Origin: Lophium mytilinum
Taxonomy: Eukaryota; Ascomycota; Dothideomycetes; Mytilinidiales; Mytilinidiaceae
Assembly: GCA_010093605.1 (NCBI GenBank)
Contig: MU004184.1
Coordinates: 2,141,615 to 2,205,614, forward strand
Length of the DNA: 64,000 nt
Reading direction: 5' to 3'
Position numbers and translations under genes: made by a program. This document shows positions 44,143-55,899 of the stretch, piece by piece (position 1 is the first letter of the stretch; every line of letters begins with the position of its first letter). The notes under the pieces are model-generated. The model was not told where the DNA came from, made no database searches, and saw only the letters and a program-made list of their open reading frames with translations.

Positions 44143-46452
44143 TTGTAAACCATACCACCACGCGTGTTCCTTCTGCGCACACTTCACGATTTTACGAAGA
44201 ACTCCTACTGGTCCTCGCGGACCCGAACATCATTATCTAAATATCTAAGAGCGGAAGCCTCGCGGCACAAAACATTTGATAGCGGAGATTTGAGATATTG
44301 GGCCTCGCGGCTTCTGGCGTTGTTCTCTGCGTTGGGGTCTTTCTTTATCTAAGGGATACCCAAGTTTTGCTTTCTCTCAATTTCCATCTCAGCTCACTTC
44401 TCCCTGTGTCCTCTTGCGTCGTTCGTCTATTCACTTATTGGGTATCCCGTGGATTTCCTCTTTAATCCGGCAAATTGACTGTTGATGCTACCATATCTCA
44501 TAGTTGAGAACTCAGTGTGTTTTCTTGGAGTATTCGTACTTTTGCATAGCTTGCAAGATCTGTACTGAGGTGTCGTTGTTTCTCAGCGCTCTCATTCAAT
44601 CACTTTATTACTACCTCTTCACCAATAATAAGTCCACGTCGAAATTTCGACCTGAGACCAATCTCACCCATCATCCTCAGTGCAGCAGACATTCCCTTGT
44701 GTACTAAGCTCCCTAATTTTCTCAAGCAGCACCGCACCCTCATTGAAAACACCAACAGCATTACCATCAGCAGCTCTCCTTCGTCATCCCGCTTCCGAAC
44801 TTGAAGTTCCCGCCTCGCGAGCATTTATCTGCAGCGTCCGTCGCACCGCGCAGCCCCAACTGGGTCCAGTGCCTCCACAGTCGCTCCAAACAGCCGCATG
44901 ACCGCCTGGTCCAAGCCACCTTTCCTGCAGCCTAAGACCAGCGTTCGTATGTGGTCGTCGTGGGATCAGTCCCCACACTGAATGTAGCTAGCACGGTAGC
45001 ACTGCACGAGGCTAGAAAACCAACAGTGGCTCAACAGGAAGGGGATCCCAGCTCTGTGAGCAACCGAGTATTGGGTTCGATTTCAAGGTCTTGGTTAGGA
45101 ATACACGGCGCTCTGCATGTGCATCTCGCTGCTGCAGGGCGAGGTGAACTGAGACCGACGTGCGTACGTCAGTTGATGAGGGCGTTGCTGGTGACATTCA
45201 TGTGTCCCAGTGGTCGCGAAGTTTCATCACGAAATGCTAGGGAAAGTCTATGTGGTAAACCTGCGCTCTAACAATAGGATCAGGCGTGGGTTTATCTTGT
45301 ATCAATGGATAATTGAATCTCATAGCTCGAACTTTCGTTTTTATATCATATACACAAATCCTAGCTAACACCGCTTGCCTTGCACGGCTGCTGCCACTCC
45401 TGTCAGTGCGACCAATAACTGACTGAATCCACGGCGTACCTTACCTTTTCCCACGGCCGAGACGCCTAACACGCCACAAAACTACATTACTAGAGATTTA
45501 TTCCTTATCAATAAAGGCGCGAAATCGTCGCCAGATTTTGTTTGAAAAAGCATGGAGTTCACTCCGTTAATATAAGGTTTCCACTTCCGGTAACCGAACC
45601 GAGCGCCGAACACCTTAGCTCAATCTCTCACGGGGAATCGGACAAAGCTGCGTACCTCGTGACTTGAACATACACTCATATCCTCGTTCCTTGTAATTTT
45701 CCATAGGTTCATAGATCACCACACATCAAACCATCCTTGAGTATCTGCACACTTTCACGCTTCAACACTCAAAAACTTAAACTTCAAATCTTGAACTTGG
45801 AAATGTGCACATCTGGAGACTTTAACGCTGTTTTATATATCTGTTTCGCCCGGCGTTGACGGCTACACCATTTCAGTGTTCTCTAGCGAATTCGAAAGCA
45901 AGCCCAGAACTGTACTACACGTTAGCAGAGGAGTTTCGAGGCCATTCGCTCAAATGTACTTACATAAAGCATGTAGTATCTCTGCTGACTATGGTACAAC
46001 GCGGCCGGGTTTATGTACGTGTTGATGAGCAGTGCCGGATCAACTGCTAACCCATACAAAAGACATCTCTTTCGCGCGAGTGTCGTATAGCAATATCCCC
46101 ACGGTGTAGCCCACGAGTGAACCTGGTGACACGAAGTTGTAGGTGGGATTCCTCTGGAATACCTACTGCAATGTCGATTTCCGTAAATTTGGATCTTGGC
46201 CTGGGCGAGTCTGGCAGAGTAGATGGTCTAGAAAAAGGAGCGGGCTTTATTCCTGGTAGTTTGAATCCCAGCGATCCTTGTCGGGGCACTGCTAACAAGC
46301 GTCTCGGATTATAGTAGTGGTCTTCTCCAGCGTGCTTCAGGTGTTTCTAATCCGAAAAATGCTACAAGAACCGTGATAGAAGACGCGGTATCGACCGGGT
46401 TCCATCCACAATATCGTGATAAGCCCACGTTGGATCATGAGAGTCAAATACT
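44143..46452. other. Gene-poor region (2.3 kb)
   Basis: No gene was recognised. The part 44300-44680 is AT-rich; 44680-45270 has balanced composition with short frames; 45270-45880 is AT-rich again. None of the short frames (up to about 107 codons) has a family motif or supports splicing to a neighbour. I see no transposon ends or tandem repeats. Confidence 0.5.
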
Positions 46453-47059
46453 TCAAACTTCGGGGTCGCTCTTGTCGTGGCCAGGACCATCCATAACTCC
46501 GCTCTCGCTGACCGAGGGGCCATCGCTGATTTCGCCTTCAACAAACACCAGATCGCCAGTCTTTCCAATAGACTCACGCACCGCTTCTTCAATAAGCACA
46601 CCCATAGCAAGTAGTGCACTTTCGTCCATGGATTTCCAGGCCTTCTCACGATCGTCCCTGGGCATTGCTGCGCAGTACTGGGAGACGTATGCGTGAATTG
46701 ACGCTAGTAGGTCAGAATCTGGCAAGGCAAGCTGCGAAGGAAGATTTCTATGGGCGAAGTACTGGTCGGTCTCTGCGAACCTGTCGGGCGCGTTTGAACC
46801 CTTGTAGAGAACCTCATCTGGCCGCAAAGGCGCATAAGCTTGCTTAGTGTCTCTGTGCTTTCTTCTTGTAGCCTTGTCTACCGTGAAGCCCGCGTCAGTG
46901 ACTCGCCCTGGAGATATTGTGAGCAATGTGCCCATAGCTCAAGACTGTGGAATACTAACCAGTCACAGCATCATACAGCGTCGCCCGCCGCTTACGCATC
47001 CCAATTCTTGATTCACGTCGACCATCTACCAGATCAGATGCGGAGCGTTGTCGCTTCAT
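46453..47059 (-). CDS. Unrecognised 184-aa protein with basic N-terminus
   Basis: I could not assign a family. Exon 1 is 47059-46960 and exon 2 is 46907-46453 (52-nt intron, donor GTTAGT). The N-terminus is strongly basic ('MKRQRSASDLVDGRRESRIG', 'MRKRRATLYD'), like a nuclear-localisation signal. A helical segment 'LALPDSDLLASIHAYVSQYC' with 'KSMDESALLAMGVLIEEAVR' looks like a conserved core, since its hydrophobic residues are regularly spaced. The C-terminus is acidic and disordered. The exon structure, the intact frame and the shared promoter with the CSA gene argue that it is real. A nuclear protein, for example a small subunit of a transcription complex, would fit but is inference. Confidence 0.72.
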
Positions 47060-47336
47060 AGCTGTGAAGTTGCGGAACAGCTGCCGCACGCGCAATTCAG
47101 AACTTCGCTTCACCAGTGTCTGAGGTGGCCCAGCGAGTCAACAGATTGATTTCGGATGTTGGTTGGCGGGTGAAAGATGATAGGACATGCAGGTACGATT
47201 TAAGTTTACAAGGCTGTCGCCGCTCAGACTGCATCGTGATCATGACTTAATCTGATATGCCAAGCCTGTAAGCTACGGCATCGTCACTCACAGCGGAACC
47301 GTTCTTTCCCAGCGTACTCCTTCAATGTGATTACGC
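47060..47336. promoter_or_regulatory. Bidirectional promoter of the 184-aa protein and CSA genes
   Basis: Only 277 bp separate two divergent start codons, so both promoters must lie here or overlap the 5' ends. I see no clear TATA box. Divergent pairs this close in fungi are often co-expressed, but nothing in the sequence proves this. Confidence 0.6.
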
Positions 47337-48843
47337 ATGAACGCCTACCTTCTCACCCGCTCCCTCGGAATCGATAGCGCGGTTGCTTTCGAACGCGCAC
47401 AATGCACACAGCTGCTCCATGCGCTCCACCCAAGCAATGTTGCCTTCTACGCCCAAGCACCGCAAACCAGCCTAGGTAGCGAGGCGTATAGTCATGCTAC
47501 TGGCGAGCCGGAATACGCGCATGTCGCAGGCGTGAATGCTATTACCATTGATAAATTCGAAGGCCGATAGTAAGACAGAATTGAGTTTGCGTTGACTCGG
47601 TGTCCTAACACCTCGTCCAGTCTTCTCTCCGGTGGTGCAGACTCATCCATAGCCATCTGGGACCTCGAAAACAGTTCAGATGGGACTGAGTTGGCGTATG
47701 CGCCGATTGGGTCCGTGGACAGGTTACTCCCTCTATCTACCTAATCCGATGCATTGCTAATGTCTCAGAACATCCCAACAGCACAAGTTTGGTATCACCC
47801 AGCTCTGCTTTTATCCGTTCGACTCCCTCGCCTTCCTCTCATCCTCTTACGATCACACCGTCAAGATATATTCTTCCGAGACCCTAGAGCCTTCTGCGTC
47901 TTTCGACCTCGACTCTGTCGTATACACAATTGCGCTCTCGCCGATCGCCTCACATCTCCTTGTTGCATGCGCCACCCAGCATCCGGCTGTCCGCCTTGTC
48001 GACCTTCGCTCGGGAGCTAGTACCCACTCATTAGCCGGTCACAATGGAGCAGTTCTCTCGGTGGCCTGGAGTCCTGTTCATGAACATATCCTAGCGAGCG
48101 GCAGTGCAGATGGAACTGTACGTTTCTGGGATATCCGGCGTAGCGTTGGTGAAATAGGCGCTTTAGACATGGAGGACTCTGTCGGCATTTTGGGTCACGA
48201 TGGCTTCGGAGGTGGTGCACGCCATAGAGACCATGGCAAAGCCCACAGCGGCATTGTGAATGGGATAGCATGGACAGAAGACGGTCAACACCTAGTCACT
48301 ACTGGACACGATGAGAGAATTCGGGTGTGGGACACATGGACAGGCGCGAACACACTTGCAAGTTTCGGTCCCTTGATCAGGAACTCGCATCTCTCATCTG
48401 TGACACCATTACTGGCCCCGAGCAACCTGGTCTCGTCTACAAAAGACGTCTTGCTATACCCTAACGAATTAGACATACTGATGTATGAGCTGTTTGAAGG
48501 CACTTTGATAAAGAAATTGAAGCGCCCGGCTCGCCAGCCAACTAGTAGTACCACAAACCCTGCTCCAGGACAGCGAAACCCTAGAAACAGAGTCACGGGA
48601 TTAGTATGGCGGCACCATCACATTGAGTTCTACTCCGCCCACTCAGACGGCTCGATCGGAACATGGAAGCCCAGGACTTCAGAAGATGCCCTTGCAGATG
48701 AGGAAGAACAGGAGAACATGGAAAATGCAGATGCCGAGGGTAAACAGAGCACCAAGCGCAAAAGGGAGGCCCTGGAAGATATTTATCAAAGTCTCACAAA
48801 GAGGCAGGTCACGTTTGGTTCATCACACGAGAGCTATAGATGA
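47337..48843 (+). CDS. CSA: WD40 repair protein, CSA/ERCC8 (Rad28) type
   Basis: The protein is the WD40 substrate receptor that joins a Cul4-DDB1 ubiquitin ligase to stalled RNA polymerase II in transcription-coupled nucleotide excision repair. Exons 47337-47569, 47621-47722 and 47769-48843 give 469 aa. The N-terminal 'RSLGIDSAVAFERAQCTQLL' matches the helix by which CSA binds DDB1. WD repeats include 'LLSGGADSSIAIWDLENS', 'FLSSSYDHTVKIYSSET', 'LSVAWSPVHEHILASGSADG' leading to 'TVRFWDIRR', and 'LVTTGHDERIRVWDTWTG'. 'HSGIVNGIAWTEDGQHL' is a characteristic CSA segment. The last 60 residues are acidic then basic ('KQSTKRKRE'), beyond the propeller. Introns are 51 and 46 nt. Confidence 0.93.
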
Positions 48844-49172
48844 CAGATGAACGAAGCCTAGTCGCCTACATATTTCGTGTAGGTAGAGATATCGTATGCT
48901 GGGGGTTTCCCACTCGATAGCTCCGCTTCATCAACGCAGTGCCCGGTTTGAGTTGGGTCAACAGGGAATCAAGCACGTTGTCGCAGAATAATCACGATGC
49001 TGTCATGGGTGCAACTGCATCTAGGTTAGTCCATCAGTCTTTACGTTCTATCGACGCGTTGCTGTGGTTTGCCGACTTTGGGGGAGATTTCTTGTCGGCT
49101 CCGGCCCGTGATGAAGCCTAAATCAACGTTCCATCACCCACACCCTCCAGCAGCTCTCGAACTAGGATCGCT
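48844..49172. other. Short intergenic region between CSA and MND1
   Basis: This is 329 bp that carries the CSA 3' end and the MND1 promoter. No gene was recognised. Confidence 0.6.
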
Positions 49173-49949
49173 ATGGTAAGACGGTTACCTACCCAATACC
49201 CTGCGTGTCATGTACAGTACCGCTGATACTAAAAGCAGGCCCCAAAAGCCAGCCCTCCAGCGGCAAAGCAAGCCCTCATACTCGCCTGGTTCCAGAGGTC
49301 TGGCGTCGCCCACAGCATCAAAGACCTCGAGAAGGCACTCCCCTCAGTTGCGTCCATCAATGGCATGCAGGTCAAAGACTACCTCCAAGCCCTCTCAGAT
49401 GACTCCAAGATTCGGGTGGAGAAGATTGGCAGCGGGAACTGGTACTGGAGCTTTCCGAGCGAGGAGAAGAGAACAAAGGAGAGCGTACTCGCCAAAGCTC
49501 AAGAGGAGCGCGCCAAAGCTGTTGCCATGGTCTCGGAACTGCAGCTGAAAGTTGATGAGGCTGGTGCCGCCCGGGCTGAGGACGAGGACATGCTTTTAGG
49601 CCCAGGTAAGGCATCGGTTGTTGTTGCCAAACTACAGTATCTCTAACGATCAGAAGGTCAGGATCGGAAGTCTCTCACGTCTCGACATGCGGAACTGCTG
49701 AGGGCACTCGACGGGCTTCGGCAAGAGCTGGCTGGTTACAGTGACAGCGACCCGGCAGAGGTCGATAACAAGAGACAAGCAACAGAACAGTACAAGCAGG
49801 AAGCAGAAAAATGGACGGATCAGATTCAGAGCATGGAAGGCTGGTTCAAGGCGCAGACTGGTGGCGATAAAAACGCAATGGGCGAACTTATGAGGAATTG
49901 GTACGGAGACGAGTTCGACGAAGAGGACCAGTGCTTGCGGGAGCTTTAG
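49173..49949 (+). CDS. mnd1: Meiotic nuclear division protein MND1
   Basis: MND1 pairs with HOP2 to help Dmc1/Rad51 in strand invasion during meiosis. The first exon is only the ATG (49173-49175), followed by a 63-nt intron. Exons 49239-49605 and 49654-49949 complete a protein of 221 aa, the usual length. The N-terminal winged helix reads 'LILAWFQRSGVAHSIKDLEK' then 'ALPSVASINGMQVKDYLQAL' and 'KIGSGNWYWSFPSEEK', where the last is the most telling MND1 motif. A long coiled coil follows to about residue 180. The C-terminal 'MEGWFKAQTGGDKNAMGELM' is the conserved segment that contacts DNA or HOP2. The first-exon assignment rests on there being no other Met before the conserved helix and on a clean GTAAGA...GCAG intron. 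Confidence 0.93.
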
Positions 49950-50618
49950 CACTCTATCATCTACCTAGGAGATGGGCCAGCTATATGGAATACTGCGAGA
50001 CTTTCCTCGATCAAGAGGTTCATGGAGCACGAGCGTCAGAAATGTATTATATATGCCAGTGTGCTACCTTCAATCAGCTAAAAACTACACCTGCTTAGTG
50101 ATTTACTCAACCTTGTTTCTTTGGTGACTGTCTGCGACGCTACAATCCATATTGATTCGTGTATTGATGAGTCCAACGAGCCCCCTGCATCTCGCGTACT
50201 GCGCCTCAGGTGGCTGGCAATGACTTGACTTCCAAATCAGTAGTCAGTGACTCACGGATATCGAAGAGCCAATTAACAAGGGATCCGAGCTTACTATTTA
50301 TTCTGGCGTCGAGCTGTTTGTGCGGGCAAACCAAGAATTTGCTGGAAGTACGTTTGTCAGAGAGGTACACGCTAACTTGTACCTATCCCTCTATTTTCGT
50401 CGGCCTTGCCTGCGCCGATCTTTGAATACGCACGACCACAAGTATTACCACGACACTCCCCAAATTCAGACCCTCCTCTCAACAACCTCAGCCATACGAG
50501 TTCCTGTACTAGAAGCTACTTTAGGCCCTTTCACTACTCAACATCTGTGCCTGGCCGTCAGATCGCCCCGCGATCCAGCTTGCGATCTCCTCCCCGCTAT
50601 CTGCAAATTGTCGCCTCC
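49950..50618. other. Intergenic region between MND1 and HEL2
   Basis: This is 669 bp. The HEL2 frame is open upstream from 50406, but the ATG at 50619 begins the conserved low-complexity N-terminus, so I read 50400-50618 as a long 5' leader, C-rich with many CT runs. No other gene was recognised. Confidence 0.55.
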
Positions 50619-53136
50619 ATGGCATCTACCACCGACACTTCTACCGCTACGACAGCGCCTGGAGATACCAATACAACACCTAGAAACCCACGGGGAAGAG
50701 GAGGCGGTCCAAGAGGCGGTCCAAGAGGCGGCACGTCCGATCAAGGGTTCACACACGCTGCCAACAACGACCGAGGGCGGGGTGGACGCCGAGGACGCAA
50801 TGGGCGAGGACGAGGGCGTGGCCAAGGGGAACGGCCATCGGAGGATCATGTAGATAAACCACCTCCGGTTGTGCCTCCGCCACCTCTCCCAGACTTGAAC
50901 AGATCAGTCCCTCGCCCCAGCAACGGCGAGCAAAACCTCACCCAGGATGGCGGGGAAGCAGGCGACTCAGAAGTTGAAGAATGCTGGATTTGCGCTTCTC
51001 CTGTAGTCCATACCGCCCTCACACCATGCAACCACCGTACCTGCCATATCTGTTCCCTCCGGCTTAGAGCGTTGTACAAGACGAAAGACTGCGCACACTG
51101 CAGGGTAAGCATATTCCTGAGTATTCCCCTCAGTGGTCTTATTCTGATATGGCGAAATTCTAGACGGAGGGCGATTTTGTGATATTCACCGACGACGCTA
51201 CAAAGAGATATGAGGACTTTGCAGCTGCCGACATATCAAGCTCTGATGACAATCTTGGAATTCGTTACGAGAATGTCGAAATCTATGAGGACACTGTGCT
51301 GTTGCTTCGGTACAACTGTCCCGACCCCAGCTGCGATGTAGCATGTTTGGGCTGGCCCGACCTTCACCGTCACGTCAGAACCATACACCAGAAGGCCATG
51401 TGGTAAGTCGACCGTTTTCATGTTCCCCTATAACTTCTAACCTCTACAGTGATCTTTGCACAAGACACAAGAAGGTCTTTACTCATGAGCATGAATTGTT
51501 CACACCCAGTCAACTCAAAACCCATCAAAAGTTCGGCGATGACAACCCTGGCGCAGTCGATCAGAGTGGGTTCAAGGGGCATCCAGAGTGCGGTTTCTGC
51601 CGCCAGCGCTTTTACGGGGATGACGAGCTGTATACTCATTGTAGAGATAAGCACGAACGATGTCACATCTGTGACAGACAGAGTAATGGACGCAAGCCAC
51701 AATACTACGTCGACTACAATTCACTGGAGGTCCATTTTCGCAAGAACCACTTTCTCTGTCCGGACAGTGAATGCCTGGAGAAAAAGTTCGTTGTGTTCGA
51801 CTCGCAGCTGGACCTGAAAGCACATCAGCTCCAAGACCACCCGGAGGGACTATCCAAGGATGCACGGCGGGATGCAAGGAGAGTGGATATGTCAGGTTTC
51901 CAGCTTCGAGCCCCGCATGAGCCGGAGAGAGGTGGTAGGCGTGAAGGCAGAGGGAGAGGAAGGGGCCGTGATCCGAATGCAGAGGCATTACCTGCGTCGT
52001 CTGCACAGCCCCTCCGAAGAGACGAACTTGCGTACCAACGCCAGATGGCTATTCAGAACGCACAATCATTTTCGGGTCGAAGTTTTGGAGGACAGCTGAC
52101 TTCTTCCGATGCATTCGCCGCCAGGGCGCCACCAGGGACGCAGGAGCCATCTACGGTCACTGCACCGCGACCGGTTACGAATACTAACACACTTGCTGCC
52201 TCCGTTGGCGGTCTCCAACTTGGCTCAAATACACGGACTCCCGTGAGTGGCTCGCCTCCCCAAGAGACGGCGCTATCGCCTCAAGATCAAGCGCGAAGAC
52301 AACGACACAGCGCTGTCACGGAACGAGCAAGCAACATGCTGAACAACGAAGCCTCCAAGATGGGGCAGTTCAGGACTAAAGTATCCTCTTTCCGCACATC
52401 GTCAATAACGGCGACGGAGCTGATTGAAGCCTTCTTCATCTTGTTCGACGCGTCGTCGGCTGATCTTGGAAAACTTATCAAGGAGCTTGCAGACATCTTC
52501 GAGGTCGGGACCAAGAAGGACGATCTTCTTCGAGCATGGTCAGACTGGAAAGCCATCAACGAAGACTACCCGTCACTTCCCGGTGGAGCAGTTCAGTCTC
52601 TACGGAGCGGGTCCACTGGACATGGCGGATCGCGAGTGCTGAAGCTGAAGACTTCGACAGCTCAGTCGTCCCAGTCGGCGCTCAGCAGGCAAGGGAGCTG
52701 GGGATCTTCGAACAGCCCAGTGTTCCCCGCACTATCGTCTAGTGCAGCGTCGGGGTCGCGAGGTGCGGCTTCCAGACCAGGGACTACGCCATGGGCGACG
52801 TCTGGCTCGAACCGGCCGTCGCCTGCTCCAACTCGGACGGTTTCTCAGGTTCCCAGTAGTAGCAATGTGACAGCACGGGCTAGCGAAGCTTTTCCAGCTC
52901 TCCCAGCAGCAGTAAAGCCGAGGAGTACACTCTTCTCGCCAGGGTATGGGGGCGGCAGCGCTGTGCGAAGGGAGAATGGCAATGCTACCGGCAATGCGTG
53001 GGGCGCAGGAACAGGGTCTGCCAGTGGTGGGCAGACTCCTCCTGACAGGGCTTCGGAAGAGGATGTGGCGGGTGGAAATGGCCAGAAGAAGAAGGGCAAC
53101 AAGAACAAGAAGCAGACTCTGTTCCACTTTGGCTGA
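50619..53136 (+). CDS. hel2: RING E3 ubiquitin ligase HEL2 (ZNF598) of ribosome quality control
   Basis: The enzyme detects collided ribosomes and ubiquitinates small-subunit proteins to start ribosome-associated quality control. Exons 50619-51104, 51164-51402 and 51450-53136 give 803 aa. Residues 1-80 are rich in Gly/Arg (RGG-like). The RING finger spans 121-161 ('ECWICASPVVHTALTPCNHR' to 'KTKDCAHCR') and is typical of HEL2, with the unusual long spacing. A C2H2 finger follows ('CPDPSCDVACLGWPDLHRHV'), then several linked zinc-binding modules: 'GFCRQRFYGDDELYTHCRDK', 'ERCHICDRQ', 'YNSLEVHFRKNHFLC' and 'LDLKAHQLQDHP'. The C-terminal 300 residues are Ser/Gly-rich and end in a Lys/Asn-rich tail ('KKKGNKNKKQTLFHFG'), which closely resembles ZNF598 ends. 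Introns are 59 and 47 nt. Confidence 0.95.
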
Positions 53137-54581
53137 GGTGTAGGGGAGTAGAAAGCACACGTTGCCTAGCATGACGCAGGGTGCGGACGCTAGCAGTGAA
53201 GCAGTAGACAGCCAGGACGACCAATATTGATTAGCGAGTACTATCACTTCTAAGCATGGCGTTTGGGATGCTCCTTGTCAGCAGCCGTATGTACTGCACT
53301 CTTACAGACGAATAGAAGCCGGCAGCAAACGACTATGAATGTCTGAAATAATGAGCACTTAATGTACTGAACATTGACATATTAAGCTTTGAGATACTAA
53401 ACACACTAACATACTAAACACTGAGAATCTAAACACTAAAACACTAGCCTAAGCACACCAGCATAATGAATGCAAAGATACTAAACAGACTACACTACCG
53501 AACCCACCAGGATACTGGATACTGGATACGAACTACACCAAGATACGGAATACCAAGATACTAAGACCCAGCACACTAAGATACCAAGCACACTACGAAT
53601 TAGACAGCTAGAGAGACCAAGGGCAGCAAGATGACGTGGTGACGGCGCAGCGGAGGATGGGGGCAACCGTGGGGCTGCACGAGACGGGTTCATCCGAGGC
53701 CACGGACTGGGAGCAGCAAGGGCGGACGATTGGGCACCCAGGAAGCGTTTCAGCACGCCGCAATGCACATCTCCCGTGCTAGGCGTCCGAGGCTTGTCAG
53801 GCCGCCTTTCACTCCCGATCCAAAGAGCACGTGATGACGGCAGCGGGCCGGTGCGGGCTGCCGAGACGGGGAGCTTGGAGCGCGGTGGTGCCCGACTCTG
53901 CTCGACGGGACGGGCCGAGGAGGATGAGACAGGCGGCAACGCTGCGCAGCGATGCATGTCCCATTCAAAAGCTGACGTCTCGGTCGCACGCATCGTCGAC
54001 GTCGTCCTCTCGACGAGCACGGATGGGTGACGTGCAGTAGCTTGAGCGTCGCTGCTCGCCCGCCGAGTCCCCACAAACCGCTAGCGCTCCCGCGAAAGCA
54101 GCCACGCTAGAGAGCTCCCACCTGCACCGAATCTCGCCGTGCTCCCCTCCCGTCTGAATATCGGACGTCGAACATCAAACACCACCGCGCCCCTCGAGCT
54201 CTACGCCCTCACGCCCGCATCGCCCGCCTTGCGCATCCCGCTGCTCGCGTCCAGTCTTCGGCACGCCGGTCAAGCGCCTCTCCCACGGCCCGTTGCGACG
54301 TCCAGCGCGTCCCGTGGTCCGCCCCCGCAGCACACCCGGCCGCACAGTGCTTGTGCAACGTATGAGACTCGCTCTCTGAGGGCATGCGACTAGGCCTAGA
54401 ATAAGCTTTCCACGGTTCCTGCTGCGGTACCCCCCACAGCGCCTCCAAGCTTTTACAACTTCCGCGCATAAATCCTGCTGCTGCCAATTTCTCTGGTCTC
54501 TTCTTCTCCCATCTCGACCTCTTCCACCTTCAACTCCACCCCCCAAAATATCTCGCGCCAGACGCTCTCGTGATCGACAGC
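53137..54581. other. Promoter region of VelB with a minisatellite
   Basis: This is 1.44 kb. Bases 53330-53605 hold a degenerate short repeat, described separately. Bases 53620-54480 are GC-rich with overlapping frames on both strands but no family motif; a long GC-rich leader is usual for velvet genes. Bases 54480-54581 are CT-rich and lead to the VelB ATG. Confidence 0.55.
53330..53605. repeat. Degenerate 'atactaa(g/a)cac' minisatellite
   Basis: Many variants of a unit of roughly 8-18 bases occur head to tail: 'agatactaaacacactaa', 'catactaaacactgagaa', 'ctaaacactaaaacacta', 'agatactaaacagactac', 'ggatactggatactggatac', 'aagatactaagacccagc', 'acactaagataccaagca'. The strand is almost free of G and T-rich runs. 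The units are not identical, so the array is old or was never tightly periodic. Confidence 0.75.
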
Positions 54582-55899
54582 ATGTATAGCCGCCAGAACG
54601 GGCATGGCGCCCAATATCCCATTCCTGCGCCCACAGGCGCCGATGGACCTCCGTCCCAAGCCAGCTTGAGCATGGTCCCCATGGCCGCCAACCAAGCCGC
54701 CCACAGTACCACTACGAGGCCCTACTGCGGCACTAAGAATGGCCGCACCTATTCGTAAGCATCCCGCCCACCAGTTTCAGTGTACCTGTTTATGCTCACA
54801 TCTGCGCAGCTTGAAAGTCGAACAGGAACCCGTCCGCGCTCGCATGTGCGGCTTTGGCGACAAGGTATGAGACTTCCCACTACTATAAATGCCTACTACG
54901 CCAATTACTGAGACTAATGGCCCTCCGCAGGACCGCCGCCCCATCACCCCACCGCCCTGCATCCGGCTCATCGTGACGGATGCGAAGACCGGCCTGGAGA
55001 TACCTTTCGAGTACGTAGGTCCTCCTTGTCGTCACCTATGTTTCCTTCTAATCACCGCGCGTATCCAGTGAAGTCGAAAGCACCTTCTTCGTCCTCACCG
55101 TTGACCTTTGGGACGCCGAGGGTACTCAGGAGGTCAACCTGGTGCGCCATTCCAGCGGTGCCCCAAGCGTATCCATCTCCAACTCTACCACGACATCTTA
55201 CCCGCCGCCACCAGAACGCCCAGCTCCCACTCATATATACATGGTGCCCGCATACAGCCACCCGTATAACAACATGCAGCAGCCCGCGCAGTCACAAGCC
55301 GTTCAGTACGGCGCTCCTCCCCCAATGCAGGGCTATGGCTATGCGCCGCCCACTGCACCTGCGAACGGCTATCAATATCCCCCAGCCAACAACATGCCGG
55401 GCTATAATGCTATTCCAATGAGCATGGCGGCAGTACAGCCTCCGCCCGCGACTGCCACTGGCATGTTCACCCGGAATCTCATTGGCAGTCTGTCTGTCAA
55501 TGCCTTTCGCCTGCACGACACGAACCAGAAGCCAGGCTTCTGGTTCGTGCTTCAGGATCTCTCGGTCCGCACCGAGGGAAATTTCCGGTATGTTTGCTTT
55601 CCTTGTAGTCGCCGTCGTCAAAGCCATACAATCAGCTAACGTGGCAATCCAGTCTCAAGATGAATTTTGTGGATGTTGGTAGCGGCCAGCCTGGTCACAG
55701 CTTGAACACTGGCAGAGCACCTGTCCTGGCAACGTGCTTCTCCGACAAATTCCAAGTATTTTCAGCAAAGAAATTCCCTGGCGTCATCGAGAGTACGAGC
55801 CTGAGCAAGTGCTTTGCGGAACAGGGGATCAAAATTCCCATACGTAAAGAAGGCACAACGAAGCTTGCCAACCAAGAAGAATTTGACGCTGACGAGTAA
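54582..55899 (+). CDS. velB: Velvet regulator VelB
   Basis: VelB is a velvet-domain DNA-binding regulator that acts with VeA and LaeA (light, development, secondary metabolism) and with VosA (spore viability). Exons 54582-54754, 54810-54864, 54931-55010, 55069-55587 and 55653-55899 give 357 aa. The velvet domain opens with 'LKVEQEPVRARMCGFGDKDR' and 'RPITPPPCIRLIV' (about 59-97), continues through 'FFVLTVDLWDAEGTQEVNLV', is interrupted by a Pro/Tyr/Gln-rich insert at about 144-233, and resumes with 'RNLIGSLSVNAFRLHDTNQK', 'WFVLQDLSVRTEGNFRLKMN' and 'FSAKKFPGVIESTSLSKCFA', ending 'GIKIPIRKEG'. The insert between the two halves is what separates VelB from VosA and VeA. The short acidic end 'EEFDADE' is followed by TAA, which also forms part of a possible GTAAGT donor, so a further C-terminal exon cannot be excluded. 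Confidence 0.95.

Noticed and set aside
43531-44187. 218-codon minus-strand frame opposite the BLOC-1-like gene
   Set aside because: It is antisense to a spliced coding gene and runs through that gene's intron. The plus-strand protein has a regular coiled-coil pattern, and the minus-strand product does not.
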